Positions 1 through 13,827 of a DNA stretch of 64,000 bases are shown in pieces. The stretch lies in contig JAQPZY010001695.1 in the NCBI GenBank assembly GCA_029931535.1, positions 6,730,001 to 6,794,000 on the forward strand, in the 5' to 3' direction. The notes beneath the pieces were generated by a model that made no database searches, was not told where the DNA came from, and saw only the letters and a program-made list of their open reading frames with translations. This DNA is from Margaritifera margaritifera. Its lineage: Eukaryota > Mollusca > Bivalvia > Unionida > Margaritiferidae. Numbering within the stretch: the first letter of the stretch is position 1; every line of letters starts with the position of its first letter. The position numbers and the translations under genes were made by a program.

Positions 1-756
1 ATTTTATAATGAAAAAGAAGTCATTTGTATCACACCTCGTATTGGTTGGCAGGTTTTCTCTATTTTCTTATTTGCAATGGAATCGTCCCATGAGACGTCC
101 CATGAGTATTCGAACCTGCTCAGTATTATATAGGTTTCGCTGAAATAACTTTGCCAGGACCTTGGCAAATTAGTTTCTTTCTCCTATTGAACTCCTGTCA
201 AAACTTATATTTTAAACGGACTGATAACACTACTTACTACCACACATAATTAGCTGATTAGCCAGTATATTCATCGATCAAGCAGTCTCTATTTACGTTA
301 TAAAAGTTGAGACTCGACTATACGTATGTGCATGTTCCTATTCTAAACAATCATTTTTGGGAAACAATAATGTTGGATTTTTGCCAATTTTGTTGTCGCT
401 TTTTATATTAAAAAGAAATCCCACCACGAATAAAATATTGTCAAGCTATGACCCAAGTAAGTTAGAGAGAATTAGCGCAATGCATACGAACATAAGATAG
501 GTCAATTTAAACAAATCAACAATTCAAAACTGTGCATCAAAAACCTTGATGTCATGACGGAATAAACTGTCAGAATATATCTAAGGCTGTCATACTAATC
601 CAAGAGAATGATCGTGCATACCTTATGTATACTTTGTCACACAATAAAACAATAAAGATTAATTTATAATCAGATGATTGAAGAATAAAATGTACATGCG
701 TACTGTTTTGTCTCTATCTTGACTGTGACAGATATTGCAATCACATCATTTAAATA

Positions 757-2966
757 TCAATGATATTTTGGAATATTTGGAAGACAATGGATGAATCTCT
801 GTTGATTGGTTTGTTTTACCTCAGTAGCCAGACTGCATGAATATTCATTTTGTGAGTTGTCCTTTGTTGTAATAGTACACCAAGACGCTAAAGACCTGCC
901 TAACTTACACCCAATGGCAAATATAAATCGATACAGGAATGCTTTACATGCTAAAGACCTGCCTAACTTACACCCAATGGCAAATATAAATCGATACAGG
1001 AATGCTTTACATGCTAATAATGTGTCCATTTCGCAGTCAGCAGACTGGTTATTCAATGCGATGGCACTGACGACTTTTGTATTGTATACTTTTCTGACAC
1101 TCTTGCCATCCTTGACATTACCTGTCAGCAGAACAGATGTTCCCTTGGAAAGCAGACCAAATGCATTTGATTCAGTCTATTTTCTAACAAATGCTTCTAG
1201 ACTTACTTTGTTTCCAGAACTTGTCAGGAAACGTCTGTAAATTGGCACAGTTGATATTCCTGATATTGTTTTTAGATTAAATCAAATGTCACCTGCAACA
1301 TATTCTCCAACACGTTGTTGTCGTTCACTAAGCTTTACAGAATTTATGTGGTCTTAGCTATGGAACACAATCATGATATCAACAATGGATATATTGCTAC
1401 ACAACATTAACATCAGTCGCTTCAGTACAAGCTTTGCATGGTTACCAAATGGTGTGAAGTATGTATCATTGGGTGACTAGAGGAAAGCCATTTCATCAAC
1501 GATATAAGAAGCTGTTCTGCATGGAACATTTGTGATTGGCAGGTATGTGAGCTCATCGCAGCTAGAATGCAACATATTGGATAGTTCAGATGTGTTGGTT
1601 TTCTTCGTGGATTGATCATCAGTAAAGAGGACCGGAGGTATAGTTGCCAGCTCTTGTTCAAACACAATGTCTGGTGCCACACGGCAATTGTTTTCTACAG
1701 ATGGGAAACAATCGGAAAAGAACTTTTGAATCGAAATACAGTTTGGCTTCTTTGCCCATATCAAAGGGCTTCATATTTACAAATATTGGCGTGTTCACTT
1801 CGGGCACTGGATCCCAGAAACTATTACATGGACCGCTTGCCACCAGTTAAAGATCAGCTTTTCTCTGTTGTCCATTTACCTGAAAACTTCAAAGTGCCTG
1901 CTATACCCTCTTGGATGAGACTAGGCTAGTAAGTATATAAATCAGAGACATAGTGAGCGCACTCTTTTCGAGGGTGAAACCAATAAAAGCTGGGGGGTTT
2001 TTTAATAAAAAAACTGTACTTTACGCTGCCTGGTAATGGTCTGTTCCAACTGTTCCAACACTGGATCTGTGTTTACATAACTAAATCTGTGCCGAACCGT
2101 TATAAGTACACCAAAACCAACGTGTACAGATGATTGTAGGCCTCCTGAAGCTTGTCTTGGAGTGCAGCATGTACAACAGTAAATTTGGTTAAACCGGCTA
2201 CCTCGATTCATCAGATAATCTGACTGATAGCTGTCCAATGGAGGTCAAATTAAGCCTCATATTCTGCTCTCAGAAATTGTTGGAGAACGTATTGCATCAA
2301 GAAAGCTTGTCCATTAGCAAAATATTTCTGCCTAAAAAAAACTCAAGACAAAAACAGAAACAAATCACTGTTTCAAATTTCTCTATGATTTCTGCAGCAT
2401 CAGACAGCTCATTTAACAGTTGCGGACACAAATTTTGTGAACACAGTGAAAAATTATCGGTCAGCAATATTGCTCCCTCCTTCGGCAGTCTGGCCTCTGC
2501 TGATTTGAGCAACAGTCTATACCAGGCATTTTTCGCTCCTTTTATTCTTTGTATACATGTAGCTAAGTGCTTACTTTCAAGCACAAGGCAAACAGTAGCC
2601 TCCGAATCAAACTAAGTTCAACGAAAATTGACAGAAGTCCCACATCATTGATTAGTTTATCAATTGATGTCAAAATTGTTATCATCAGGCCTATGCACTC
2701 CTCCATATCCTTGCCAGCCAATTATTATGATTGGGTCTATACAATTACCAGAGCCTTGAAATACATCCGAAGGTGAACTGACACGTGAATTTTTGATTTA
2801 CTAAATTCGGTAGCAACTGCAGTAAGCGGCAGTAGCGTGGTATAAATTGTTGATAGACATATGGTGAAACACGATCAATGGTCAACACATTGAGTGCCAC
2901 TGCAACACTGTTGTTAGCCGCTGAGGCAAGTGGGTTGAACCATGGCCATGCTGGTAGATGTTGCAA
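757..2966 (-). pseudogene. Broken gene of an uncharacterised invertebrate multi-copy family (unit 1)
   Basis: Minus-strand reading frames here are protein-like but interrupted by stops and frame changes. The stretch from about 1850 down to 760 follows the order I know from a widespread, unnamed multi-copy family of molluscs and cnidarians. A segment containing IPPVLFTDD and KKTNTSEL is followed by TNVPCRTASYIVDEMAF. After it come a block containing HINSVKLSERQQR, then SSGNKVSLEAF, then a block with TGNVKDGKSVRKV and finally TITTKDNSQNEY. Frames around 2297-2584 and 2745-2966 may be its upstream part. The function of the family is unknown to me. The assignment is from memory of the motif order and needs a profile search. 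No intact frame spans more than about 100 codons. Confidence 0.5.
887..1012. repeat. 63-bp direct duplication inside the broken gene
   Basis: Two perfect copies of a 63-bp segment starting GCTAAAGACCTGCCTAAC lie back to back. As 63 is a multiple of three, the duplication keeps frame on either strand (21 residues, minus-strand motif ACKAFLYRFIFAIGCKLGRSL cut after any residue). The same perfect duplication is present at 6315-6440, 11734-11859 and 17115-17240, so it predates the array. Confidence 0.95.
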
Positions 2967-4004
2967 GCAATATCCCAGAAAAGATCAGTCAAAGCATTGT
3001 CAGCTACAAATTTAAAACAATTACACAAACACCTAATTTATTTTATATATATTTTACAATGTATGCACCAAAAGCGAGCCGCGATGTTTTGTCATAGTCG
3101 TATCTAGATTTCAGATACGTTATTGAGCATTTTCATTTTTTTTTAAAATCCAGTTACTGTCATTGTTTATCACTAAAGTGATTAAAAATTTCGAACTTTT
3201 GATTTCATGGTAACAGGCTGATTATATAGTTAATAACATAAACAAAATTTCCACATTTCGCATTTCGTGCGGCTCTTGGGTTACGGTCTGTTTAAGGGGC
3301 CTTTTGAAATCTGTACGGCATATTTCTGTATCAAATCCGATCTTTGACAACTTGTAAATCCCATACTGCCCGTGGCCATGTCGAATTATCCGGCTACATC
3401 GGCGGGTATCAGCTATTCCATTAATACTGAGTGACTAATCATTTGTGACTTTCGATCAGTCTCAATCAATCCTCGGCCTTTACCCAGAATTTATGGCTTG
3501 ACAAAAAGGCTGAAGTTGTTCCAATGGCATTTTAAATGTTCATGTTGTTTTGGTCATTTGACGACTCGAGCGTCCATGGATTTGTTATGTGACTGTCATG
3601 TGACCCATGCACTTCGGAAGGACGAAGCTATACATAAGGAATAAGAGTATTTTAAATTACCTGCTACAACTGACTTCTCGTTGAGTACATTTAGAGCATG
3701 GTTAAACAAAAGGAAATATGGCTCATAATAGTTGTGAATTTTGTGGTGCTGACCTCGGTGAAAATAGATAAAATACAATTAATTTACACTAAAAGCTAAG
3801 GAGACAGGCAGAAACTGTCCAGGATCTTCTATAGCATCATTTGGGACTATTATTTAACCCAAACAGAAATTCATAATATAAAAGATTCAATGCCCCTTCT
3901 TTCCCCCGTTTACTGAAAACATATATTTCTACGAAGAAAGAAAGAGAGAAAAATATTAGTATCCATTATTGCTCATGTTCTATGTTATAATGTATGAAAT
4001 TCAT

Positions 4005-4024
4005 CACACACACACACACACACA

Positions 4025-4107
<83 letters not shown>
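4005..4107. repeat. CA/TA microsatellite of unit 1
   Basis: A (CA) tract is followed by GCA and an uninterrupted TA tract of about 80 bp. The TA tract is about 64 bp in unit 2 (9457-9520), 40 bp in unit 3 (14872-14911) and 76 bp in unit 4 (20253-20328). It accounts for much of the length difference between units. Confidence 0.95.
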
Positions 4108-4114
<7 letters not shown>

Positions 4115-4398
4115 ACTCATGACTCATGAACTACTGTATTAAACTGCAATTTCAGAAGTTCAAGATTTTTTTTCTTCAACATTTACAAATCTTATACAAA
4201 GATAAATATTTTCCCCTTAATCCCTATTTCTATGTAGTGATGAATATATACATTATTTAATTAATATGATATTGAACATCACCCAAAACGTTAACACTAA
4301 AATTCTCATTGTACAATGTTGACCCAAGATAATTATGCCTACCTATAGAGCCGACTCCCATTTTAAATATTAAAAAATACCTCTCTCTCTCTCTCTCT

Positions 4399-4742
4399 CA
4401 GTGGCGTCACTAAGGGGGTGCGGGCCGCACCGAGTGACACCATCACAGGGGGGTGACACCAAAATGGAAAAGTTTAAACTGTAAAGTTTAATGTTTAATG
4501 TTTAATGTTAAAATAAAAAAATAACATAATTTTGTTGCAGTTCTTAAACGCTGTTATCTCAAATTTTATTGTTTTCTTCTTATGTCCTTTGTAACTTTAG
4601 GACTTAAATTTACAAACATTGCTATAGGCGATTCTGTATGGTCTGGTACAGGAGGACTCGGAGGAGGTCCATGGGGGAAGTCTGGAGGGGGTGACACTAT
4701 GAGTTTACCGCACTGGGTTATGCCAACCCAAGTGACGCCACT

Positions 4743-4743
<1 letters not shown>
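4399..4743. mobile_element. 345-bp nonautonomous DNA element with 13-bp inverted repeats (unit 1)
   Basis: The ends are perfect inverted repeats: CAGTGGCGTCACT at 4399-4411 and AGTGACGCCACTG at 4731-4743. Just inside the left end is the palindrome GTGCGGGCCGCAC. There is no transposase frame. Both flanks are CT dinucleotide tracts, so an 8-bp duplication reading CTCTCTCT cannot be told from the tract itself. The CAGTGGCG-type ends and small size suggest a hAT-like MITE; that family call is an inference. The short plus-strand frame across it is not evidence of coding, because it runs into the CT tract. Confidence 0.75.

Positions 4744-4806
<63 letters not shown>
4744..4806. repeat. CT tract after the element (unit 1)
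   Basis: Uninterrupted CT tract of 63 bp. It is 69 bp in unit 2 (10157-10225), 59 bp in unit 3 (15548-15606) and 61 bp in unit 4 (20962-21022). A shorter CT tract flanks the element on the left at 4383-4398. Confidence 0.95.
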
Positions 4807-4808
<2 letters not shown>

Positions 4809-6184
4809 AATTATCCAATACTCTTAAGTGTCCTAATCACAGATCTTAAATATAGAATGTTCCGAATGAATTCTAGTAGCCTCGAATGTACTGATGTGCC
4901 AGTAGTCTTGAATGTTCTGATATGCCTGAATGATGTAATCCAAAATATCTTTGAATGAATTTACATAAGTCCCAAAGTCAAGTATTAATCCAAAATGAGA
5001 ATGAGCAGTACTGTTAGTAATTCCAAATAATTTGTAACTATAATAAGAGTGTTTCCAGAGGGCCTTGGTCTAACAGCTATGTGTATTGGACGAGTTTGCA
5101 TATTATTAGGTACAGGAAACTTTTGTGCGAATATGAAAACAATTTTGAAAACAATAAGGTGATAAAATTCTAAAGAGTTAACTATTAAACAAAAGAAAAG
5201 CAAAAACAAAAAGTAAAAAGTTAAAGTATAAATTACCAGGAATACGCTTAAGGATGTGAAGAAACGAAAACAAGCATGAAAGACTAATTAGGTGTTAGAT
5301 TTTACCAGGATAAAATGGACAAGCTTTCCCACTATATACCAGAAAAACTTTGAGATTATAAATGCTAATTGTTCGTTTTCTTCGTACAAAGAATATAACA
5401 TCTGGAGACACGCTCAATTTTTTTTAATTTTTTAAAAAAAAATTTATAATGAAAAAGAAGTCATTTGTATCACACCTCGTATTGGTTGGCAGGTTTTCTC
5501 TATTTTCTTATTTGCAATGGAATCATCCTATGAGTATTCGAACCTGCTCAGTATTATATAGGTTTCGCTGAAATAACTTTGCCAGGACCTTGGCAAATTA
5601 GTTCCTTTCTCATATTGAACTCCTGTCAAAACTTATATTTTAAACGGACTGATAACACTACTTACTACCACACATAATTAGCTGATTAGCCAGTATATTC
5701 ATTGATCAAGCAGTCTCTATTTACGTTATAAAAGTTGAGACTCGACTATACGTATGTGCATGTTCCTATTCTAAACAATCATTTTTGGGAAACAATAATG
5801 TTGGATTTTTGCCAATTTTGTTGTCGCTTTTTATATTAAAAAGAAATCCCACCACGAATAAAATATTGTCAAGCTATGACCCAAGTAAGTTAGAGAGAAT
5901 TAGCGCAATGCATACGAACAAAAGATTAGTCAATTTAAACAAATCAACAATTCAAAACTGTGCATCAAAAACCTTGATGTCATGACGGAATAAACTGTCA
6001 GAATATATCTAAGGCTGTCATACTAATCCAAGAGAATGATCGTGCATACCTTATGTATACTTTGTCACACAATAAAACAATAAAGATTAATTTATAATCA
6101 GATGATTGAAGAATAAAATGTACATGCGTACTGTTTTGTCTCTATCTTGACTGTGACAGATATTGCAATCACATCATTTAAATA

Positions 6185-8408
6185 TCAATGATATTTTGGA
6201 ATATTTGGAAGACAATGGATGAATCTCTGTTGATTGGTTTGTTTTACCTCAGTAGCCAGACTGCATGAATATTCATTTTGTGAGTTGTCCTTTGTTGTAA
6301 TAGTACACCAAGACGCTAAAGACCTGCCTAACTTACACCCAATGGCAAATATAAATCGATACAGGAATGCTTTACATGCTAAAGACCTGCCTAACTTACA
6401 CCCAATGGCAAATATAAATCGATACAGGAATGCTTTACATGCTAATAATGTGTCCATTTTACAGTCAGCAGACTGGTTATTCAATGCGATGGCACTGACG
6501 ACTTTTGTATTGTATACTTTTCTGACACTCTTGCCATCCTTGACATTACCTGTCAGCAGAACAGATGTTCCCTTGGAAAGCAGACCGAATGCATTTGATT
6601 CAGTCTATTTTCTAACAAATGCTTCTAGACTTACTTTGTTTCCAGAACTTGTCAGGAAACGTCTGTAAATTGGCACAGTTGATATTCCTGATATTGTTTT
6701 TAGATTAAATCAAATGTCACCTGCAACATATTCTCCAACACGTTGTTGTCGCTCACTAAGCTTTACAGAATTTATGTGGTCTTAGCTATGGAACACAATC
6801 ATGATATCAACAATGGATATATTGCTACACAACATTAACATCAGTCGCTTCAGTACAAGCTTTGCATGGTTACCAAATGGTGTGAAGTATGTATCATTGG
6901 GTGACTAGAGGAAAGCCATTTCATCAACGATATAAGAAGCTGTTCTGCATGGAACATTTGTGATTGGCAGGTATGTGAGCTCATCGCAGCTAGAATGCAA
7001 CATATTGGATAGTTCAGATGTGTTGGTTTTCTTCGTGGATTGATCATCAGTAAAGAGGACCGGAGGTATAGTTGCCAGCTCTTGTTCAAACACAATGTCT
7101 GGTGCCACACGGCAATTGTTTTCTACAGATGGGAAACAATCGGAAAAGAACTTTTGAATCGAAATACAGTTTGGCTTCTTTGCCCATATCAAAGGGCTTC
7201 ATATTTACAAATATTGGCGTGTTCACTTCGGGCACTGGATCCCAGAAACTATTACATGGACCGCTTGCCACCAGTTAAAGATCAGCTTTTCTCTGTTGTC
7301 CATTTACCTGAAAGCTTCAAAGTGCCTGCTATACCCTCTTGGATGAGACTAGGCTAGTAAGTATATAAATCAGAGACATAGTGAGCGCACTCTTTTCGAG
7401 GGTGAAACCAATAAAAGCTGGGGGGGGTTTTAATAAAAAAAAACTGTACTTTACGCTGCCTGGTAATGGTCTGTTCCAACTGTTCCAACACTGGATCTGT
7501 GTTTACATAACTAAATCTGTGCCGAACCGTTATAAGTACACCAAAACCAACGTGTACAGATGATTGTAGGCCTCCTGAAGCTTGTCTTGGAGTGCAGCAT
7601 GTACAACAGTAAATTTGGTTAAACCGGCTACCTCGATTCATCAGATAATCTGACTGATAGCTGTCCAGTGGAGGTCAAATTAAGCCTCATATTCTGCTCT
7701 CAGAAATTGTTGGAGAACATATTGCATCAAGAAAGCTTGTCCATTAGCAAAATATTTCTGCCTAAAAAAAACTCAAGACAAAAACAGAAACAAATCACTG
7801 TTTCAAATTTCTCTATGATTTCTGCAGCATCAGACAGCTCATTTAACAGTTGCGGACACAAATTTTGTGAACACAGTGAAAAATTATCGGTCAGCAATAT
7901 TGCTCCCTCCTTCGGCAGTCTGGCCTCTGCTGATTTGAGCAACAGTCTATACCAGGCATTTTTCGCTCCTTTTATACTTTGTATACATGTAGCTAAGTGC
8001 TTACTTTCAAGCACAAGGCAAACAGTAGCCTCCGAATCAAACTAAGTTCAACGAAAATTGACAGAAGTCCCACATCATTGATTAGTTTATCAATTGATGT
8101 CAAAATTGTTATCATCAGGCCTATGCACTCCTCCATATCCTTGCCAGCCAATTATTATGATTGGGTCTATACAATTACCAGAGCCTTGAAATACATCCGA
8201 AGGTGAACTGACACGTGAATTTTTGATTTACTAAATTCGGTAGCAACTGCAGTAAGCGGCAGTAGCGTGGTATAAATTGTTGATAGACGTATGGTGAAAC
8301 ACGATCAATGGTCAACACATTGAGTGCCACTGCAACACTGTTGTTAGCCGCTGAGGCAAGTGGGTTGAACCATGGCCATGCTGGTAGATGTTGCAAGCAA
8401 TATCCCAA
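6185..8408 (-). pseudogene. Broken gene of the same uncharacterised family (unit 2)
   Basis: Same degenerate minus-strand gene as in unit 1, with the same stops and frame breaks, so it was already broken before the unit was duplicated. A one-residue change (CEMD to CKMD) near 6450 separates units 2-4 from unit 1. The upstream frame at 8175-8408 is a few codons longer than in unit 1 because of a 2-bp difference in the run of A near 8406. Confidence 0.5.
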
Positions 8409-9432
8409 AAAGATCAGTCAAAGCATTGTCAGCTACAAATTTAAAACAATTACACAAACACCTAATTTATTTTATATATATTTTACAATGTATGCACCAA
8501 AAGCGAGCTCAGATGTTTTGTCATAGTCGTATCTAGATTTCAGATACGTTATTGAGCATTTTCATTTTTTTTAAAAATCCAGTTACTGTCATTGTTTATC
8601 ACTAAAGTGATTAAAAATTTCGAACTTTTGATTTCATGGTAACAGGCTGATTATATAGTTAATAACATAAACAAAATTTCCACATTTCGCATTTCGTGCG
8701 GCTCTTGGGTTACGGTCTGTTTAAGGGGCCTTTTGAAATCTGTACGGCATATTTCTGTATCAAATCCGATCTTTGACAACTTGTAAATCCCATACTGCCC
8801 GTGGCCATGTCGAATTATCCGGCTACATCGGCGGGTATCAGCTATTCCATTAATACTGAGTGACTAATCATTTGTGACTTTCGATCAGTCTCAATCAATC
8901 CTCGGCCTTTACCCAGAATTTATGGCTTGACAAAAAGGCTGAAGTTGTTCCAATGGCATTTTAAATGTTCATGTTGTTTTGGTCATTTGACGACTCGAGC
9001 GTCCATGGATTTGTTATGTGACTGTCATGTGACCCATGCACTTCGGAAGGACGAAGCTATACATAAGGAATAAGAGTATTTTAAATTACCTGCTACAACT
9101 GACTTCTCGTTGAGTACATTTAGAGCATGGTTAAACAAAAGGAAATATGGCTCATAATAGTTGTGAATTTTGTGGTGCTGACCTCGGTGAAAATAGATAA
9201 AATACAATTAATTTACACTAAAAGCTAAGGAGACAGGCAGAAACTGTCCAGGATCTTCTATAGCATCATTTGGGACTATTATTTAACCCAAACAGAAATT
9301 CATAATATAAAAGATTCAATGCCCCTTCTTTCCCCCGTTTACTGAAAACATATATTTCTACGAAGAAAGAAAGAGAGAAAAATATTAGTATCCATTATTG
9401 CTCATGTTCTATGTTATAATGTATGAAATTCA

Positions 9433-9453
9433 TCACACACACACACACACACA

Positions 9454-9520
<67 letters not shown>
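9433..9520. repeat. CA/TA microsatellite of unit 2
   Basis: Same site as in unit 1, with a TA tract of about 64 bp. Confidence 0.95.
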
Positions 9521-9527
<7 letters not shown>

Positions 9528-9811
9528 ACTCATGACTCATGAACTACTGTATTAAACTGCAATTTCAGAAGTTCAAGATTTTTTTTCTTCAACATTTACA
9601 AATCTTATACAAAGATAAATATTTTCCCCTTAATCCCTATTTCTATGTAGTGATGAATATATACATTATTTAATTAATATGATATTGAACATCACCCAAA
9701 ACGTTAACACTAAAATTCTCATTGTACAATGTTGACCCAAGATAATTATGCCTACCTATAGAGCCCATTCCCATTTTAAATATTAAAAAATACCTCTCTC
9801 TCTCTCTCTCT

Positions 9812-10155
9812 CAGTGGCGTCACTAAGGGGGTGCGGGCCGCACCGAGTGACACCATCACAGGGGGGTGACACCAAAATGGAAAAGTTTAAACTGTAAAGT
9901 TTAATGTTTAATGTTTAATGTTAAAATAAAAAAATAACATAATTTTGTTGCAGTTCTTAAACGCTGTTATCTCAAATTTTATTGTTTTCTTCTTATGTCC
10001 TTTGTAACTTTAGGACTTAAATTTACAAACATTGCTATAGGCGATTCTGTATGGTCTGGTACAGGAGGACTCGGAGGAGGTCCATGGGGGAAGTCTGGAG
10101 GGGGTGACACTATGAGTTTACCGCACTGGGTTATGCCAACCCAAGTGACGCCACT

Positions 10156-10156
<1 letters not shown>
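9812..10156. mobile_element. 345-bp inverted-repeat element (unit 2)
   Basis: Same element at the same place in the unit, with the same 13-bp ends. It was copied with the unit and is not an independent insertion. Confidence 0.75.
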
Positions 10157-10227
<71 letters not shown>

Positions 10228-11603
10228 AATTATCCAATACTCTTAAGTGTCCTAATCACAGATCTTAAATATAGAATGTTCCGAATGAATTCTAGTAGCC
10301 TCGAATGTACTGATGTGCCAGTAGTCTTGAATGTTCTGATATGCCTGAATGATGTAATCCAAAATATCTTTGAATGAATTTACATAAGTCCCAAAGTCAA
10401 GTATTAATCCAAAATGAGAATGAGCAGTACTGTTAGTAATTCCAAATAATTTGTAACTATAATAAGAGTGTTTCCAGAGGGCCTTGGTCTAACAGCTATG
10501 TGTATTGGACGAGTTTGCATATTATTAGGTACAGGAAACTTTTGTGCGAATATGAAAACAATTTTGAAAACAATAAGGTGATAAAATTCTAAAGAGTTAA
10601 CTATTAAACAAAAGAAAAGCAAAAACAAAAAGTAAAAAGTTAAAGTATAAATTACCAGGAATACGCTTAAGGATGTGAAGAAACGAAAACAAGCATGAAA
10701 GACTAATTAGGTGTTAGATTTTACCAGGATAAAATGGACAAGCTTTCCCACTATATACCAGAAAAACTTTGAGATTATAAATGCTAATTGTTCGTTTTCT
10801 TCGTACAAAGAATATAACATCTGGAGACACGCTCAATTTTTTTTAATTTTTTAAAAAAAATTTTATAATGAAAAAGAAGTCATTTGTATCACACCTCGTA
10901 TTGGTTGGCAGGTTTTCTCTATTTTCTTATTTGCAATGGAATCGTCCTATGAGTATTCGAACCTGCTCAGTATTATATAGGTTTCGCTGAAATAACTTTG
11001 CCAGGACCTTGGCAAATTAGTTCCTTTCTCATATTGAACTCCTGTCAAAACTTATATTTTAAACGGACTGATAACACTACTTACTACCACACATAATTAG
11101 CTGATTAGCCAGTATATTCATTGATCAAGCAGTCTCTATTTACGTTATAAAAGTTGAGACTCGACTATACGTATGTGCATGTTCCTATTCTAAACAATCA
11201 TTTTTGGGAAACAATAATGTTGGATTTTTGCCAATTTTGTTGTCGCTTTTTATATTAAAAAGAAATCCCACCACGAATAAAATATTGTCAAGCTATGACC
11301 CAAGTAAGTTAGAGAGAATTAGCGCAATGCATACGAACAAAAGATTAGTCAATTTAAACAAATCAACAATTCAAAACTGTGCATCAAAAACCTTGATGTC
11401 ATGACGGAATAAACTGTCAGAATATATCTAAGGCTGTCATACTAATCCAAGAGAATGATCGTGCATACCTTATGTATACTTTGTCACACAATAAAACAAT
11501 AAAGATTAATTTATAATCAGATGATTGAAGAATAAAATGTACATGCGTACTGTTTTGTCTCTATCTTGACTGTGACAGATATTGCAATCACATCATTTAA
11601 ATA

Positions 11604-13827
11604 TCAATGATATTTTGGAATATTTGGAAGACAATGGATGAATCTCTGTTGATTGGTTTGTTTTACCTCAGTAGCCAGACTGCATGAATATTCATTTTGT
11701 GAGTTGTCCTTTGTTGTAATAGTACACCAAGACGCTAAAGACCTGCCTAACTTACACCCAATGGCAAATATAAATCGATACAGGAATGCTTTACATGCTA
11801 AAGACCTGCCTAACTTACACCCAATGGCAAATATAAATCGATACAGGAATGCTTTACATGCTAATAATGTGTCCATTTTACAGTCAGCAGACTGGTTATT
11901 CAATGCGATGGCACTGACGACTTTTGTATTGTATACTTTTCTGACACTCTTGCCATCCTTGACATTACCTGTCAGCAGAACAGATGTTCCCTTGGAAAGC
12001 AGACCGAATGCATTTGATTCAGTCTATTTTCTAACAAATGCTTCTAGACTTACTTTGTTTCCAGAACTTGTCAGGAAACGTCTGTAAATTGGCACAGTTG
12101 ATATTCCTGATATTGTTTTTAGATTAAATCAAATGTCACCTGCAACATATTCTCCAACACGTTGTTGTCGCTCACTAAGCTTTACAGAATTTATGTGGTC
12201 TTAGCTATGGAACACAATCATGATATCAACAATGGATATATTGCTACACAACATTAACATCAGTCGCTTCAGTACAAGCTTTGCATGGTTACCAAATGGT
12301 GTGAAGTATGTATCATTGGGTGACTAGAGGAAAGCCATTTCATCAACGATATAAGAAGCTGTTCTGCATGGAACATTTGTGATTGGCAGGTATGTGAGCT
12401 CATCGCAGCTAGAATGCAACATATTGGATAGTTCAGATGTGTTGGTTTTCTTCGTGGATTGATCATCAGTAAAGAGGACCGGAGGTATAGTTGCCAGCTC
12501 TTGTTCAAACACAATGTCTGGTGCCACACGGCAATTGTTTTCTACAGATGGGAAACAATCGGAAAAGAACTTTTGAATCGAAATACAGTTTGGCTTCTTT
12601 GCCCATATCAAAGGGCTTCATATTTACAAATATTGGCGTGTTCACTTCGGGCACTGGATCCCAGAAACTATTACATGGACCGCTTGCCACCAGTTAAAGA
12701 TCAGCTTTTCTCTGTTGTCCATTTACCTGAAAGCTTCAAAGTGCCTGCTATACCCTCTTGGATGAGACTAGGCTAGTAAGTATATAAATCAGAGACATAG
12801 TGAGCGCACTCTTTTCGAGGGTGAAACCAATAAAAGCTGGGGGGGGTTTTAATAAAAAAAAACTGTACTTTACGCTGCCTGGTAATGGTCTGTTCCAACT
12901 GTTCCAACACTGGATCTGTGTTTACATAACTAAATCTGTGCCGAACCGTTATAAGTACACCAAAACCAACGTGTACAGATGATTGTAGGCCTCCTGAAGC
13001 TTGTCTTGGAGTGCAGCATGTACAACAGTAAATTTGGTTAAACCGGCTACCTCGATTCATCAGATAATCTGACTGATAGCTGTCCAGTGGAGGTCAAATT
13101 AAGCCTCATATTCTGCTCTCAGAAATTGTTGGAGAACATATTGCATCAAGAAAGCTTGTCCATTAGCAAAATATTTCTGCCTAAAAAAAACTCAAGACAA
13201 AAACAGAAACAAATCACTGTTTCAAATTTCTCTATGATTTCTGCAGCATCAGACAGCTCATTTAACAGTTGCGGACACAAATTTTGTGAACACAGTGAAA
13301 AATTATCGGTCAGCAATATTGCTCCCTCCTTCGGCAGTCTGGCCTCTGCTGATTTGAGCAACAGTCTATACCAGGCATTTTTCGCTCCTTTTATACTTTG
13401 TATACATGTAGCTAAGTGCTTACTTTCAAGCACAAGGCAAACAGTAGCCTCCGAATCAAACTAAGTTCAACGAAAATTGACAGAAGTCCCACATCATTGA
13501 TTAGTTTATCAATTGATGTCAAAATTGTTATCATCAGGCCTATGCACTCCTCCATATCCTTGCCAGCCAATTATTATGATTGGGTCTATACAATTACCAG
13601 AGCCTTGAAATACATCCGAAGGTGAACTGACACGTGAATTTTTGATTTACTAAATTCGGTAGCAACTGCAGTAAGCGGCAGTAGCGTGGTATAAATTGTT
13701 GATAGACGTATGGTGAAACACGATCAATGGTCAACACATTGAGTGCCACTGCAACACTGTTGTTAGCCGCTGAGGCAAGTGGGTTGAACCATGGCCATGC
13801 TGGTAGATGTTGCAAGCAATATCCCAA
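11604..13827 (-). pseudogene. Broken gene of the same uncharacterised family (unit 3)
   Basis: The reading frames are identical to those of unit 2, including every disabling stop. This adds no independent evidence for coding function and supports recent copying of an already dead gene. Confidence 0.5.

Larger units (their letters stand above)
1..5440. repeat. Tandem 5.4-kb repeat, unit 1
   Basis: First of four head-to-tail copies of one long unit. The phase is set by the window edge, so the array may continue to the left. Unit 1 is the most divergent copy. It keeps an extra 12-bp duplication near position 90 (GAGACGTCCCAT), reads GCCGCGATG near 3078 where the others read GCTCAGATG, and reads GCCGACTCC near 4350 where the others read GCCCATTCC. 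In order it holds AT-rich sequence, a broken minus-strand gene, a CA/TA tract, a 345-bp inverted-repeat element inside CT tracts, and a further AT-rich tail. Confidence 0.95.
5441..10859. repeat. Tandem 5.4-kb repeat, unit 2
   Basis: Second unit, 5419 bp, starting again at the motif TTTATAATGAAAAAGAAG. It matches units 3 and 4 almost base for base except for microsatellite lengths. It keeps the unit-1 base in CATGTTCTATG near 9409, where units 3 and 4 read CATGTTTTATG. Confidence 0.95.

Noticed and set aside
806..1240. 144-codon plus-strand frame, repeated in all four units
   Set aside because: It is antisense to the broken minus-strand family gene, contains the 63-bp duplication and has no motif. 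Its repetition only reflects the array.
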